A stretch of DNA of 40,443 nt from Candidatus Binatia bacterium (GTDB taxonomy: Bacteria; Desulfobacterota; Binatia; UBA1149; JAJCZL01), in the NCBI GenBank assembly GCA_028278325.1, contig JANQEO010000416.1, forward strand, positions 1 through 40,443. Direction: 5' to 3'. The translations under genes were made by a program, and so were the position numbers. Shown in pieces: positions 1 through 9,438 of the stretch; within the stretch, counting starts at the first letter, position 1; each line of letters starts with the position of its first letter. The notes beneath the pieces were generated by a model, which made no database searches, was not told where the DNA came from, and saw only the letters and a program-made list of their open reading frames with translations.

Positions 1-248
1 GCCACGGGATCGGCCGCGCCCTGCACGAGGCCCCCCAGGCCCCCAACTTCGGTTCGCGCGGTCGCGGCCGGGCGATCAAGGCCGGGATGGTGCTGGCCAT
101 AGAGCCGATGATCAACATGGGGGGCGCCGCTGTCCGGGTTCAGGACGACGGCTGGACGGCGGTGACGGTCGATGAACAGAGATCGGCTCACTTCGAGCAC
201 ACCGTAGCGGTGACCGAGGATGGGCCCGAAGTACTTACGAAGCTGTAG
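1..248 (+). CDS. map: Methionine aminopeptidase, type I (3' part only)
   Basis: This is the last 81 codons of a methionine aminopeptidase, which removes the initiator Met from nascent proteins in the cytosol using two metal ions. The 5' part lies outside the window; the reading frame begins at base 3. Visible family motifs are HGIGRALHE (the His metal ligand equivalent to E. coli H171), AIEPM (Glu ligand equivalent to E204) and HFEHTVAVT (Glu ligand equivalent to E235). The remaining two Asp ligands would be upstream. It ends 8 bases before rpmJ, as part of the usual adk-map-rpmJ stretch of the ribosomal operon, but infA is not between them. Confidence 0.95.
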   Translation, partial: HGIGRALHEAPQAPNFGSRGRGRAIKAGMVLAIEPMINMGGAAVRVQDDGWTAVTVDEQRSAHFEHTVAVTEDGPEVLTKL

Positions 249-256
249 GCGGAACA

Positions 257-370
257 ATGAAAGTCAGAGCATCAGTCAAGAAGATGTGTAGGGACTGCAA
301 GATCATCCGACGCCGTGGTGTCGTCAGGGTGCAGTGCAAGAATCCCAGGCACAAGCAGAGACAGGGTTAG
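257..370 (+). CDS. rpmJ: 50S ribosomal protein L36 (bL36)
   Basis: This 37-residue basic protein of the large ribosomal subunit begins [15 protein letters not shown] and ends NPRHKQRQG. Cys11, Cys14, Cys27 and His32 form the zinc-ribbon pattern of the zinc-binding (C+) form of bL36. The ATG at 257 is preceded by a purine-rich AGGCGGAAC stretch. It lies 8 bases after map and 3 bases before rpsM, the conserved position for this gene. The length is exactly typical of the family. Confidence 0.97.
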   Translation: MKVRASVKKMCRDCKIIRRRGVVRVQCKNPRHKQRQG

Positions 371-373
371 GCG

Positions 374-754
374 ATGGCACGAATCGCAGGAGTAGACCTG
401 CCGCGCAACAAGCGCATGGATATAGCGTTAACCTACATCTACGGCATCGGCCGCACTTCGGCCGTGAAGATACTCGCGGGCGCCGGGATCGACCAGGGTA
501 AGAACAGCGACGATCTCAACGATACCGAGATCAACGCGATCCGCGCCCAGATAGACCAGAACTTCAAGGTCGAGGGTGATCTGCGGCGCGAAGTCGCCAC
601 CAACATCAAGCGGTACATGGACATAGGCTGCTATCGCGGCCTCAGGCATCGGCGTGGGTTGCCGGTGCGCGGCCAGCGTACCCATACGAACGCCCGCACC
701 AGAAAAGGACCGCGCAAGGCCATCGCCGGTAAGAAGATGGCGCCCAAGCGCTAG
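374..754 (+). CDS. rpsM: 30S ribosomal protein S13 (uS13)
   Basis: This 126-residue protein of the small-subunit head contacts 16S rRNA, P-site tRNA and the bridge to the large subunit. The N-terminus [15 protein letters not shown], the helix-two-turn-helix segment [10 protein letters not shown] (about residues 22-31) and the basic C-terminal tail with [17 protein letters not shown] are hallmark S13 sequences. The start is an ATG 3 bases after the rpmJ stop. It sits in the standard rpmJ-rpsM-rpsK-rpsD-rpoA-rplQ order and is presumably co-transcribed with them. Confidence 0.98.
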   Translation: MARIAGVDLPRNKRMDIALTYIYGIGRTSAVKILAGAGIDQGKNSDDLNDTEINAIRAQIDQNFKVEGDLRREVATNIKRYMDIGCYRGLRHRRGLPVRGQRTHTNARTRKGPRKAIAGKKMAPKR

Positions 755-765
755 GGTAGGCAGGT

Positions 766-1176
766 ATGGCGGTACAACAGAGAAAGAGTCCGGGCATCGC
801 CGCCCGCCGAAAGAAATCGAAGAAGCGTACAGTGCCCGAGGGGATCGCCCACGTGCGCGCCACCTTCAACAATACGACGGTGACCATCACCGATACCAAG
901 GGCAACGTCGTGTCCTGGAACAGCGCCGGCCAGGCGGGGTTCAAGGGGTCGCGCAAGGGAACGCCCTTCGCGGCGCAGCTGGCCGCCGACAGGGCGGCCA
1001 AGACCGCCATCGACATGGGGATGCGAACCGTCTCGGTTTTGATAAAGGGCCCGGGCGCGGGCAGGGAATCGGCTGTGAGGGCGCTGGGGGCTGCAGGTTT
1101 GCAAGTCAGCGCCATCAAGGACGTCACGCCCATACCTCACAATGGTTGTCGGCCGCCGAAGAGACGCCGCGTCTAG
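766..1176 (+). CDS. rpsK: 30S ribosomal protein S11 (uS11)
   Basis: This 136-residue protein of the small-subunit platform binds 16S rRNA near the mRNA exit region. An extended lysine/arginine-rich N-terminus (residues 1-22) is followed by the S11 core, with [15 protein letters not shown] (about residues 29-43) and the near-invariant C-terminus [16 protein letters not shown]. The ATG at 766 is preceded by GGGTAGGCAGGT, a usable ribosome-binding region. It is 11 bases after rpsM and 19 bases before rpsD. Confidence 0.98.
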   Translation: MAVQQRKSPGIAARRKKSKKRTVPEGIAHVRATFNNTTVTITDTKGNVVSWNSAGQAGFKGSRKGTPFAAQLAADRAAKTAIDMGMRTVSVLIKGPGAGRESAVRALGAAGLQVSAIKDVTPIPHNGCRPPKRRRV

Positions 1177-1195
1177 GTCAGGGAGGATTCGATAA

Positions 1196-1825
1196 GTGGC
1201 TCGATACACGGATCCCGTGTGCAGGTTGTGCCGTAGGGAGGGCATCAAGCTCTTTCTCAAGGGCGAGCGTTGCTACACGGACAAGTGTGCTATTGAACGG
1301 CGCAACTACGCTCCCGGCCAGCACGGTCAGGGCCGGAGGCGCAAGATATCGGAGTACGCAGTGCAACTGCGTGAGAAGCAGCGGCTCAAGAGGATGTACG
1401 GACTCCTCGAGAAGCAGTTCCGTCGTTACTTCGACATGGCCGAACGTTCGCGCGACGTCACCGGCGAAGCCCTCGTTACCTTGCTGGAAAGGCGCTTGGA
1501 CAACATGGTGTACCGTCTCGGTATGGCCAACTCGCGCGCCGAGGCTCGTCAGTTGATCCGACACAGGCATTTCATGGTCAATGGTCGACGCGTGAACATC
1601 CCCTCGTACCTCACCAAGGCGGAGGATCAGATCTCTGTGGTCGAAAAGAGCCGCTCCAAGGATCTCTTCCGCACGGCCATGGAGATCTCCCAGAAACGCG
1701 GCGTGCCGGCGTGGCTGGAGATCGATGCGGAGAACTTCACGGGCAAGATACTCAAGCTCCCGGATCGTGATGAGCTCACGATTCCGGTCAACGAACGTTT
1801 GGTCGTCGAGCTGTACTCGAAGTAG
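1196..1825 (+). CDS. rpsD: 30S ribosomal protein S4 (uS4), zinc-binding form, GTG start
   Basis: This 209-residue primary 16S rRNA-binding protein nucleates assembly of the 30S body. The start is a GTG ([16 protein letters not shown]), preceded by GGGAGGA at a good distance. The Cys9/Cys12 pair and Cys26/Cys31 form the four-cysteine zinc site of the C+ type of S4. The S4 RNA-binding domain follows around residues 99-160 ([22 protein letters not shown]) and the protein ends in VELYSK. In many bacteria S4 represses its own operon by binding the leader mRNA; I did not identify such a site here. Confidence 0.97.
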   Translation: MARYTDPVCRLCRREGIKLFLKGERCYTDKCAIERRNYAPGQHGQGRRRKISEYAVQLREKQRLKRMYGLLEKQFRRYFDMAERSRDVTGEALVTLLERRLDNMVYRLGMANSRAEARQLIRHRHFMVNGRRVNIPSYLTKAEDQISVVEKSRSKDLFRTAMEISQKRGVPAWLEIDAENFTGKILKLPDRDELTIPVNERLVVELYSK

Positions 1826-1876
1826 GCGACCTGAAGGCGTCCGTACATTAGCGGGCGCTACGGAGGCTCATCAAGG

Positions 1877-2887
1877 ATGCTAGACAACTGGAAAGATTTG
1901 ATCCGCCCTGAACTCGAGATCAGGGAACTCGGAGACCAGTACGGTAGATTCGAACTCGAAGCCCTCGAGCGGGGCTTCGGCACGACGGTAGGCAGCGCAC
2001 TGCGCCGGGTATTGCTCTCTTCGCTCAAGGGCGCGGCGATAACCGGCGTCATGATCGACGGCGTGGTCCACGAGTTCTCGACCATCGACGGTGTTACCGA
2101 AGACGTGACCGACATCGTGCTGAACCTCAAAGAGGTCAACCTGCGGATCCATGAAGGACAGCGTCACACGGGCGTCTTGGAAGCGACTGCCGAGGGGGAG
2201 GTGACTGCCGCACAGATACAATTCGGCCCCTCCGTGGAGATTCTCAATCCCGAGCAGCACATCGCCACATTGTCGGCCGGCGCGCGTTTGCGGCTGGAGG
2301 TGACGGCCAAGCGCGGGAGCGGCTACGTGACCGCCGACCGTAACCGCGAGGAAGACGCTCCCGTCGGAACCATCAGCCTGGATGCGGCTTTTTCCCCCGT
2401 GACCAAGGTCAACTTCGCGGTTACCAACGCCAGGGTGGGGCAGAGGACGGATTACGATCGTCTCAGCCTCGAGATCTGGACCGACCGCAGCATTCGCCCC
2501 GATGATGCCGTGGCAATCGCCGCCCGCATCATCCAGGACCAGGTGCAGGTGCTGGTCAACTTCGACGTCGAAGAGATAGAGGCTCAGGAGTCGGCCAAGG
2601 AGCCCGAAGCGGAGCCCCTCAACGAGAACCTGTTCCGTTGCGTCGACGAACTCGACCTTTCGGTGCGGTCAGCCAACTGTCTCCAGAACGCCGACATCAA
2701 ATACATCGGCGAGTTGGTGCAGCGTACGGAGCCGGAGATGCTGCGAACCAAGAATTTCGGGCGTAAATCGTTGCTCGAGATCAAGGAGCTTCTCGGCGAG
2801 ATGGGGCTGTCGCTGGGCATGCGCCTGTCGAACTTTCCCGAGCGCGAGGCTCTTGACCGTATGAGGCTAGAGCAGGAGAAGTACTGA
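1877..2887 (+). CDS. rpoA: DNA-directed RNA polymerase subunit alpha
   Basis: This 336-residue alpha subunit forms the dimer scaffold for RNA polymerase assembly. The N-terminal domain (about residues 1-235) contains [20 protein letters not shown]. An acidic linker (about 235-250) leads to the C-terminal domain (about 253-320). That domain keeps [10 protein letters not shown] and [13 protein letters not shown], including the Arg and Asn (R264, N267 here) equivalent to the E. coli residues that contact promoter UP elements and activators. ATG at 1877 follows GGAGG at 1862-1866. The 51-base gap after rpsD shows no clear promoter. Confidence 0.98.
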   Translation: MLDNWKDLIRPELEIRELGDQYGRFELEALERGFGTTVGSALRRVLLSSLKGAAITGVMIDGVVHEFSTIDGVTEDVTDIVLNLKEVNLRIHEGQRHTGVLEATAEGEVTAAQIQFGPSVEILNPEQHIATLSAGARLRLEVTAKRGSGYVTADRNREEDAPVGTISLDAAFSPVTKVNFAVTNARVGQRTDYDRLSLEIWTDRSIRPDDAVAIAARIIQDQVQVLVNFDVEEIEAQESAKEPEAEPLNENLFRCVDELDLSVRSANCLQNADIKYIGELVQRTEPEMLRTKNFGRKSLLEIKELLGEMGLSLGMRLSNFPEREALDRMRLEQEKY

Positions 2888-2889
2888 CC

Positions 2890-3264
2890 GTGCGACATCA
2901 GAAGGCAGGCCGCAAGCTGGGCCGATCGTCGAGCCATCGAAAGGCGATGTTCCGAAACCTCGTGACTTCGCTGATCGAGCACGGCCGCATTACGACCACC
3001 GACGCCAAAGCCAAGGAACTGCGCCGCTGGGCTGATCGGATGATCACGCTCGGCAAGCAGCAGACGGTGGCGGCGCGGCGTCGAGCCAGAATGTTCGTTC
3101 GTACCGACGCCGCGGTTAAGCGATTGTTCGACGACGTGGCGCCGGCTTTCAAAGACCGGCCCGGCGGTTATACCCGCGTGATCAAGATCGGCACTCGGCG
3201 AGGCGACTGCGCACCCGTATCCATCGTAGAGCTCACCGAGCAGGTCGCCGGCGACGAGACCTAG
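2890..3264 (+). CDS. rplQ: 50S ribosomal protein L17 (bL17), GTG start
   Basis: This 124-residue large-subunit protein starts at GTG ([20 protein letters not shown]), 2 bases after the rpoA stop. The segment [37 protein letters not shown] is the bL17 signature, followed by RRDG-region equivalents ending in [15 protein letters not shown] and APVSIVEL. It closes the ribosomal alpha operon, as in most bacteria. The tight spacing to rpoA suggests translational coupling. Confidence 0.97.
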   Translation: MRHQKAGRKLGRSSSHRKAMFRNLVTSLIEHGRITTTDAKAKELRRWADRMITLGKQQTVAARRRARMFVRTDAAVKRLFDDVAPAFKDRPGGYTRVIKIGTRRGDCAPVSIVELTEQVAGDET

Positions 3265-3285
3265 CGCGCCGGACAGTCTCCGGCG

Positions 3286-4950
3286 ATGAAGACCGAACTC
3301 GCAGCCGTTCTCGAGCAGGCCATCGCCGCAGCTCGGGCCGGCGGCGACCTCGCCATCGACGAGGCCCCCCAGCCTCACCTGGAGATTCCCAGGGACAAGG
3401 AGCACGGTGATCTGGCCACCAATGTGGCCATGCTGCTCTCCAAGGCCGCCCGCCGCCCGCCCCGCGAGATCGCCGAGCTGCTGACCGGCCACATCTCCGA
3501 TCCCTCCGGCATGCTCTCGCGTGTGGAAGTAGCAGGCCCGGGCTTCATCAACTTCACGTTCAGCGACGGAGCTTGGCGAGATCGGCTCGTCACCATACTG
3601 CAATCCGGTGACGACTACGGCTCCTCCAAGCTGGGTGAAGGCAAGCGTGTGCAGGTCGAGTTCGTATCCGCCAATCCGACGGGCCCCCTGCACATCGGCC
3701 ACGGTCGCGGCGCCGCCAGCGGCGATGCGCTCGCCCGCATCCTGGAAGCCGTCGGGTTCGAGGTCGATCGGGAATACTACATCAACGATGCCGGCGTCCA
3801 GATCGAGACTCTGGGCAGGTCGGTGCATGCTCGCTACTTGGAGTTGTGCGGGCAGGACGTGGAGTTCCCGGAGGACGGCTACCCGGGACAGTACGTCACC
3901 GACATCGCGTCGGATCTCAAGGACGAAGAGGGGCCTCGTTGGGTCGAGGCGCCGGCCGCCGAAGCCGTGTCGCACTTCGGCGCCGTCGCATCGGCCAGAA
4001 TGCTCGAGGAGATCCGCTCCGACCTCGATAGGTTCGGGGTGAGGATGGACAACTACCAGAGCGAGCTCGAGTTGCGCAGCAGCGGCGACGTCGAGCGAGC
4101 CATCGAAGCCCTGCGTGCCGCCGGTCATGTCTATGACAAGGACGGTGCGGTCTGGTTCAACGCTACCGAGTTCGGTGACGATAAAGACCGGCCGCTGATA
4201 AAGAGCGACGGACAGCTGACCTACTTCGCCGCCGACGTCGGTTACCACTTTCACAAGCTGGAGCAGGGGTACGACACGACCATCGACGTCTGGGGCGCCG
4301 ACCATCACGGCTATGTGAAGCGGGTAAAGGCAGCCCTGGAAGCTCTCGGCAAGGACCCGTCCAAGCTCACCGTGCTGCTCGTCCAGATGGTGAACCTCAC
4401 GCGCGACGGGGAGCCCGTGAGGATGGGCAAGCGCAGCGGCGAGTTCGTAGGCCTCAGGGAGGTCATCGATGAGGTCGGCCCCGACCTGGCGCGCTTTTTC
4501 TTCCTCATGCGCAAGTCGGATGCCCAGCTCGAGTTCGATTTGGAATTGGCCCGCCGCCAAAGCGCGGAGAACCCGGTGTTTTACGTGCAGTACGCCCATA
4601 CGCGAATCGCCGGGATCTTCAGGCAGGCCGATCAGAAGGGGCTGTCCGAGCCGAGCGCCGACTCCGCTACTGCTCAGGCCCTGGAGCATCCCGACGAGAT
4701 AGCGCTCGTCCGGGTGCTCGACGAGTTCCCCGATGTCGTCGAGTCCGCGGCGCTCTCGTACGAGCCGCACAGGGTCGTATTCTATGCTCAGCGGCTGGCC
4801 GGAGACTTCCACCGCTTCTACAGCAAGCACAAGTGCGTGACCGACGATGCCCGCCTAACGGCGGCCAGGCTTCTGCTCGTCAGCGCGGTCAAGCTGGTCA
4901 TAGGCCGGGCTCTTCGGCTCGTGGGTGTGAATGCGCCCGAGCGCATGTAA
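3286..4950 (+). CDS. argS: Arginyl-tRNA synthetase
   Basis: This 554-residue class I aminoacyl-tRNA synthetase charges tRNA-Arg with arginine in the cytosol. An N-terminal Add1 tRNA-recognition domain (about 1-90) precedes the catalytic Rossmann core with [15 protein letters not shown] (HIGH at 136-139). The KMSKS region is the degenerate form usual for this enzyme (RMGKRSGEF, about 379-387). The DALR anticodon-binding domain (about 430-554) ends in [12 protein letters not shown]. The length matches the family. ATG at 3286 lies 21 bases after rplQ, so it may be read with the ribosomal operon. The pairing with a downstream SPOR protein also occurs in Pseudomonas. Confidence 0.97.
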   Translation: MKTELAAVLEQAIAAARAGGDLAIDEAPQPHLEIPRDKEHGDLATNVAMLLSKAARRPPREIAELLTGHISDPSGMLSRVEVAGPGFINFTFSDGAWRDRLVTILQSGDDYGSSKLGEGKRVQVEFVSANPTGPLHIGHGRGAASGDALARILEAVGFEVDREYYINDAGVQIETLGRSVHARYLELCGQDVEFPEDGYPGQYVTDIASDLKDEEGPRWVEAPAAEAVSHFGAVASARMLEEIRSDLDRFGVRMDNYQSELELRSSGDVERAIEALRAAGHVYDKDGAVWFNATEFGDDKDRPLIKSDGQLTYFAADVGYHFHKLEQGYDTTIDVWGADHHGYVKRVKAALEALGKDPSKLTVLLVQMVNLTRDGEPVRMGKRSGEFVGLREVIDEVGPDLARFFFLMRKSDAQLEFDLELARRQSAENPVFYVQYAHTRIAGIFRQADQKGLSEPSADSATAQALEHPDEIALVRVLDEFPDVVESAALSYEPHRVVFYAQRLAGDFHRFYSKHKCVTDDARLTAARLLLVSAVKLVIGRALRLVGVNAPERM

Positions 4951-4953
4951 CAT

Positions 4954-5565
4954 GTGTTGATGGCCCGCCGCGGGAAGGGACAATTTCAGTTCACGGTGCT
5001 GGAGCTGACGGCTCTGGCCCTGAGCTTCACGGTCACCTCGGCCTTGGTTTTCCTGCTCGGTGTATACGTGGGCCGGGAGGCCGCCGTCGAGCACCGGCCA
5101 GCTGATCCCGACGTCGCGAGGCCGGCCTCGCCAGCCGAGGAGGGCGTCGAGGTGGAGCGGATTGCTTCGGCGCCAGTCGTTCCGCAGGCGGTGCCTCAGG
5201 CCCCTCCTGCGAGCCCGAGGGCGCCTTCTCTACCTCCCGAACAAATCCCTGAGCCGCAACGTCAAGAGTTCGAGAAGCCGAGCGCCCGTGACGACGCCGT
5301 GGCGAAGCCCGAGCCTGAGACCGGTGGGCAGTCGGCCTATACCGTTCAGGTGATGGTGAGCAGAAGCCGCAAAGAGGCCGAGTCTCTGGTCGAAGGGCTC
5401 AAGAGGAAAGGCTATGGGGCCTTTCTCAAGACCGTCGAGGACAGCACCGGTCGCTGGTATCGGGTCCGCATAGGGCGATTCGATGACCTTGCCGGCGCCA
5501 GGTCGATGGCGGAACGTTGCCGTAAGAATCTGGGGCTGAGCGACGCCTTTGTCCTTTCCTACTAG
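4954..5565 (+). CDS. Membrane-anchored SPOR-domain protein (FtsN/DedD-like)
   Basis: This protein of about 200 residues has a short basic cytoplasmic N-terminus, one transmembrane helix (about 17-40, LALSFTVTSALVFLLGVYVG) and a Pro/Ala/Glu-rich periplasmic linker (about 45-120). A C-terminal SPOR domain (about 125-203) contains AYTVQVMVSRSRKEAESLV, RWYRVRIGRF and SMAERC. SPOR domains bind septal peptidoglycan lacking stem peptides, so a role in cell division or septal wall remodelling is likely but inferred. The start is uncertain: GTG at 4954 or ATG at 4960, neither with a strong ribosome-binding site. It lies 3 bases after argS and 9 before trpE. Confidence 0.85.
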   Translation: MLMARRGKGQFQFTVLELTALALSFTVTSALVFLLGVYVGREAAVEHRPADPDVARPASPAEEGVEVERIASAPVVPQAVPQAPPASPRAPSLPPEQIPEPQRQEFEKPSARDDAVAKPEPETGGQSAYTVQVMVSRSRKEAESLVEGLKRKGYGAFLKTVEDSTGRWYRVRIGRFDDLAGARSMAERCRKNLGLSDAFVLSY

Positions 5566-5574
5566 GTAGAACTC

Positions 5575-7056
5575 GTGAGTATCGTTCCCGACCTGAACAG
5601 CTTCAAGAGTTTGGCTCGAGACGCCAACACCATCCCCGTATACCGTGAGGTCGCGGCGGACCTCGACACGCCGGTGTCGGCCTTCATGAAGCTGCAGTCG
5701 GGCGGAGAAGGTTTCTTGCTCGAGAGCGTCGAAGGCGGGGAGCGATGGGGCCGCTTCAGCGTGCTGGGGGCCGACCCGCTGATGACGCTCAGATGCGTCG
5801 GCGGCAAGCTTTCCATCCGCCGACGCGACGGCGGTTCCAGCGAGGTGACGGGCGAGCCGCTGGAAGCTCTCGCCCAGGTGCTGTCGCCGTTCCGGCAGGC
5901 CGAAGTGGCCGGCCTCAGCCGTTTCGGCGGCGGGTTCGTCGGCTACTTCGCCTACGACATCGTCCGGCATTTCGAGACTCTGCCCGAGACCTGCACCGAC
6001 GATCTCGAGGTCGCTGATTTCGCGGGGCTGGTGGCCGACAACTTCGTGCTCTTCGACAACGTCAGCCACACGATGAAGGTCGTCAGTCTCGCAGTCCTGG
6101 ACGAGCACCAGAGCGTCGAAGAAGCCTACCAGGCCGCCGTCGATGCCGTGGACAGCACGGTCGATTTGCTCGCCAAGCGGCCGGTGGAACTACCGCAGCC
6201 TTCTGCTCCCGCGGAAGGCGGCGTGGTCTGCAACCGCACCAAAGACGACTACGCCGGCGCCGTGGAAGCCGCCCGTGAATACATCCGCGCCGGCGACATC
6301 ATTCAGGTAGTGCTCTCCCAACGCTTTTCCCAGCCTCTGGCCACCCATCCCTTCTCCATTTACCGGGCATTGCGCGCCATCAATCCGTCTCCTTACATGT
6401 TCTACCTCGACCTGGGCGATGAGATCCTGGTCGGGGCGTCGCCGGAGATGATGGTCAAAGTCGAGGGCAGAACCGTTTCGGTCAGGCCCATCGCCGGTAC
6501 GATACGCAAGGGAGCGAACGAGGAGGAAGACCGGCGCTTGGTCGCCGAGATGATGGCCGATCCCAAGGAGAGAGCGGAGCACATAATGCTGCTCGACCTG
6601 GGCCGCAATGACGTGGGCCGCGTTGCCGAGATCGGTAGCGTCAAGGTGCTCGAGCAGATGGTAGTCGAGAGTTATTCCCACGTTCACCACATCGTTTCTC
6701 ACGTCGAAGGCCGCCTCGAGGAGGGCAAGGATTGCTACGATGCGTTCCGGGCCACTTTCCCCGCCGGCACTCTGAGCGGCGCCCCCAAGATAAGGGCCAT
6801 GGAGATCATCGAGGAACTCGAGCCTACGCGTAGGGGAGTCTACGGTGGCGCCGTCGGATACTTGGACTTCAAGGGCAACCTGGATACATGCATCGCAATC
6901 CGCACCGTGCTCATCAAGGGTGGGGCAGTCCACCTCCAGGTGGGTGCCGGTATCGTGGCTGATTCCGATCCGGCGCGTGAACAGGCGGAATGCGAGGCAA
7001 AAGCCGAAGGCGCCGCGCAGGCCCTCGTTCGCGCCATGACCATCGAGGCGCGATGA
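5575..7056 (+). CDS. trpE: Anthranilate synthase component I
   Basis: This 493-residue enzyme converts chorismate to anthranilate, the first step of tryptophan synthesis, normally with an amidotransferase partner (TrpG). The N-terminal half has the feedback-inhibition LLES motif (48-51), in FLLESVEGGERWGRFSVLG. The C-terminal chorismate-binding domain (about 225-485) contains RPIAGTIRKGANEEED, MLLDLGRNDVGRVA and TFPAGTLSGAPKIRAMEII. The start is GTG at 5575 with only a weak AGGTAGA upstream. No attenuator or leader peptide fits in the 9-base gap upstream. No trpG is fused here or present nearby. Confidence 0.97.
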   Translation: MSIVPDLNSFKSLARDANTIPVYREVAADLDTPVSAFMKLQSGGEGFLLESVEGGERWGRFSVLGADPLMTLRCVGGKLSIRRRDGGSSEVTGEPLEALAQVLSPFRQAEVAGLSRFGGGFVGYFAYDIVRHFETLPETCTDDLEVADFAGLVADNFVLFDNVSHTMKVVSLAVLDEHQSVEEAYQAAVDAVDSTVDLLAKRPVELPQPSAPAEGGVVCNRTKDDYAGAVEAAREYIRAGDIIQVVLSQRFSQPLATHPFSIYRALRAINPSPYMFYLDLGDEILVGASPEMMVKVEGRTVSVRPIAGTIRKGANEEEDRRLVAEMMADPKERAEHIMLLDLGRNDVGRVAEIGSVKVLEQMVVESYSHVHHIVSHVEGRLEEGKDCYDAFRATFPAGTLSGAPKIRAMEIIEELEPTRRGVYGGAVGYLDFKGNLDTCIAIRTVLIKGGAVHLQVGAGIVADSDPAREQAECEAKAEGAAQALVRAMTIEAR

Positions 7057-8063
7057 AGGAAGCTCTGGCGACGTTGCTGCGAGGCGAGGACCTCGAGTCC
7101 TCTGTAGTGGAGGCCACGGTCGGCCGGATAATGGACGGCGAGGCTAGTCCCGTCCAGATCGCCGCTTTTCTGTCCCTACTGGCCAGCAAGGGTGAGACCG
7201 TAGCCGAACTGGTCGCGGTGGTACGCGCGGTTAGAGCCCGTGCCGTGCATCTGGACGTCGACGGGCCCCTGCTCGATACATGCGGAACCGGCGGGGACGG
7301 CCAGGGTACGTTCAACATCTCCACGGCGACAGCCTTTGTCGCTGCGGCTGCAGGCGCGGTCGTGGCCAAGCATGGAAACAGGGCGGCATCCGGTCGAGTA
7401 GGAGCGGCCGACGTGCTCGAGGCCCTAGGAGCTCGTATCGACATTCCCGCGCAAGCCTCCCGGCGAGCCCTACGAGAGATCGGTATCGCTTTCCTCTTTG
7501 CGCCGATCTATCACCCGGCCTTCAAGCATGTGGGGCCCGTGCGCAAGGAGCTGGGCTTCCGGACCGTGTTCAACATGGTGGGGCCTTTGTGCAACCCGGC
7601 AGGCGCAACGCATCAGCTGCTGGGTCTGTTCGCCCGAGAGTGGATGCGGCCCGTCGCCGAAGCCCTGCGCGAGCTCGGTTCCGTCAGGGCCCTGATCGTA
7701 CACGGCAGCGACGGAAGCGACGAGATCACGACCCTGGGCCCCACTCATGCGGTGGAGCTTCGAGACGGTGAGATCGGTGAGTTCTCGATCGACCCCGAGG
7801 CCCTCGGCGTGCCAAAGGGAGATCAAGAAGCGATCGCCGGCAGTGATGCCGAGGGCAATGCCGAACTGATTCGCTCTATTCTAAGCGGCGACGGCGGGGC
7901 TGCCGCTGACATAGTCGCCATCAACGCCGCCGGCGCCATCTACGTAGCGGGTCTCGCCTCCACATTGAAAGAGGGCGTGGAATCGGCCAGGAGCCTGATG
8001 CGGTCGGGCGCCGCCTCGAGCAAACTCGACGAATTCGTCGCGTTCACCAAGAGCTGCGCGTGA
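7053..8063 (+). CDS. trpD: Anthranilate phosphoribosyltransferase
   Basis: This 336-residue enzyme joins anthranilate to PRPP, the second tryptophan-specific step. The glycine-rich PRPP loop LDTCGTGGDGQGTFNIST (CGTGGD at 77-82), the anthranilate-binding KHGNRAASGRVGAADVLEALG region (from 106), VFNMVGPLCNP and the metal-binding SDE within HGSDGSDEITT are all intact. I chose ATG 7053, which overlaps the trpE stop by four bases (ATGA). A longer in-frame extension upstream would only read through trpE in the wrong frame. The amidotransferase domain found fused to TrpD in enterics is absent. Confidence 0.96.
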   Translation: MKEALATLLRGEDLESSVVEATVGRIMDGEASPVQIAAFLSLLASKGETVAELVAVVRAVRARAVHLDVDGPLLDTCGTGGDGQGTFNISTATAFVAAAAGAVVAKHGNRAASGRVGAADVLEALGARIDIPAQASRRALREIGIAFLFAPIYHPAFKHVGPVRKELGFRTVFNMVGPLCNPAGATHQLLGLFAREWMRPVAEALRELGSVRALIVHGSDGSDEITTLGPTHAVELRDGEIGEFSIDPEALGVPKGDQEAIAGSDAEGNAELIRSILSGDGGAAADIVAINAAGAIYVAGLASTLKEGVESARSLMRSGAASSKLDEFVAFTKSCA

Positions 8064-8839
8064 TACTCGATCGAATCCTCGAGACCAAGCGGCAGGAGCT
8101 GGGCGGCGCCAAGAGCGATTGGCCTGAGTCCCGGCTGCGGGACCGCCCTGTCTATTCGCAGCCCCGGCGCGGGTTTGCCGACGCGCTTCGTAGTCACCAG
8201 GGGCGCCGGATAATAGCGGAGATCAAGCGGGCTTCGCCTTCGCGCGGAACCATTCGTGCGGATTTCCGCCCCGCCGAACACGCTGCCGATTACGAGAAGG
8301 CGGGCGCCTGCTGCCTGTCGGTACTCACCGACAGGACCTTCTTCCAGGGCAGCCTTCGTGATCTCGAGGAGGCGCGTTCCTCCTGTTCCATCCCCTTGCT
8401 GCGCAAGGACTTCATTCTCGATCCCTATCAGATAGTGGAGGCGCGCTCCTGGGGCGCCGACGCCGTGCTGCTGATAGTGGCCGCTCTCGACAGCGGCCAG
8501 CTTCACGAGCTGCTCGCGTGTGCCGAAGGGGAAGGGCTCGACGTCCTCACAGAGGTCCACGATTCGGCCGAACTGGCAACGGCCGTCGATGCCGGCGCCA
8601 CGCTGGTCGGGGTCAACAACCGCGACTTGAAAACTTTCGAGACCAGCCTCGACATCACCCGCCGGCTCATGGCTGAAGTGTCCTCGTCGATGACAGTCGT
8701 CTCCGAGAGCGGCTTCAAGGATCCCCGCGACCTCAGCGAGCTCGAAGGCCTCGGCGTGTCGGCTTTCCTGGTAGGAGAGCATTTCATGGCAGCCAGCGAG
8801 CCCGGACAGGCCCTCCGCGAACTCTTAGAATCCACATGA
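8060..8839 (+). CDS. trpC: Indole-3-glycerol phosphate synthase
   Basis: This 259-residue TIM-barrel enzyme closes the indole ring from CdRP with loss of CO2. Signature segments are IIAEIKRASPSRG (catalytic Lys at 56, Glu at 54), PLLRKDFILDPYQI (catalytic Lys at 116), LTEVHDSAEL, VGVNNRDLKTF and VVSESGFKDP. The GTG start overlaps the trpD stop as GTGA. It is a stand-alone enzyme, not fused to TrpF as in E. coli, and trpF follows directly. Confidence 0.96.
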   Translation: MILDRILETKRQELGGAKSDWPESRLRDRPVYSQPRRGFADALRSHQGRRIIAEIKRASPSRGTIRADFRPAEHAADYEKAGACCLSVLTDRTFFQGSLRDLEEARSSCSIPLLRKDFILDPYQIVEARSWGADAVLLIVAALDSGQLHELLACAEGEGLDVLTEVHDSAELATAVDAGATLVGVNNRDLKTFETSLDITRRLMAEVSSSMTVVSESGFKDPRDLSELEGLGVSAFLVGEHFMAASEPGQALRELLEST

Positions 8840-9438
8840 GCATTTGGGTAAAGATCTGTGGAATTACTAGGAGTCAGGATGCTCAGGCAGCAGTAAAGGC
8901 GGGCGCTGACGCCATCGGGGTTAACTTCTGTCCGGCCAGCGTGAGGCTGTGCGACGAGGGCGCTGCCCGGGCGATCGTGGAGGCGGTACCCCCGGATTTT
9001 CCGGTCTACGGGGTATTCGCGGGGGCCCCTCGTGAGCGCATCGAGGCGACGGTAAGCGCGGTCGGGCTTCGGGGTGTGCAACTCCACGGCGGCGAGCCCG
9101 AGGGGGAGGCTATGGGCTGGAGCCTGCCCGTGATCCGTGCGGTCTTTTGCGAATCGCGGTCGGCAGTTGCCGGTTTGCTCGACCCTCGGCCTTACCGCGT
9201 TCTGCTCGATGCCCCGTTCGGGGGCGGATCCGGCAAGCGCATAGATGCTGCGCTGATCGAGGGCGTGGATCTATCCGAGGTCATCGTCGCCGGTGGCCTG
9301 GACCCCGACAACGTCGGCGGACTCGTCAGGTCCTTCCGGCCCTGGGGAGTGGACTGCGCCAGCGGGGTTGAGAGTGCGCCCGGCATAAAGGATGCTGCGC
9401 TGATGGAGCGGTTTGTAGCCAATGCCAGATCTTCCTGA
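8836..9438 (+). CDS. trpF: Phosphoribosylanthranilate isomerase
   Basis: This 200-residue TIM-barrel enzyme carries out the Amadori rearrangement of PRA to Cd[11 protein letters not shown] near the N-terminus carries the catalytic Cys (C8), and [15 protein letters not shown] carries the catalytic Asp (D125). [13 protein letters not shown] and [16 protein letters not shown] form the phosphate-binding C-terminal loops. ATG at 8836 overlaps the trpC stop by four bases. The tail overlaps trpB by 17 bases. Confidence 0.95.
   Translation: MSIWVKICGITRSQDAQAAVKAGADAIGVNFCPASVRLCDEGAARAIVEAVPPDFPVYGVFAGAPRERIEATVSAVGLRGVQLHGGEPEGEAMGWSLPVIRAVFCESRSAVAGLLDPRPYRVLLDAPFGGGSGKRIDAALIEGVDLSEVIVAGGLDPDNVGGLVRSFRPWGVDCASGVESAPGIKDAALMERFVANARSS

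Noticed and set aside
2584..4830. A 748-codon open frame on the minus strand opposite rpoA, rplQ and argS
   Set aside because: It lies wholly opposite three well-recognised genes and has no recognisable motifs. Long antisense frames are expected in GC-rich coding DNA.
5566..5574. Possible trp attenuator or leader peptide before trpE
   Set aside because: Only 9 bases separate the SPOR gene from trpE, with no Trp-codon run or alternative hairpins.
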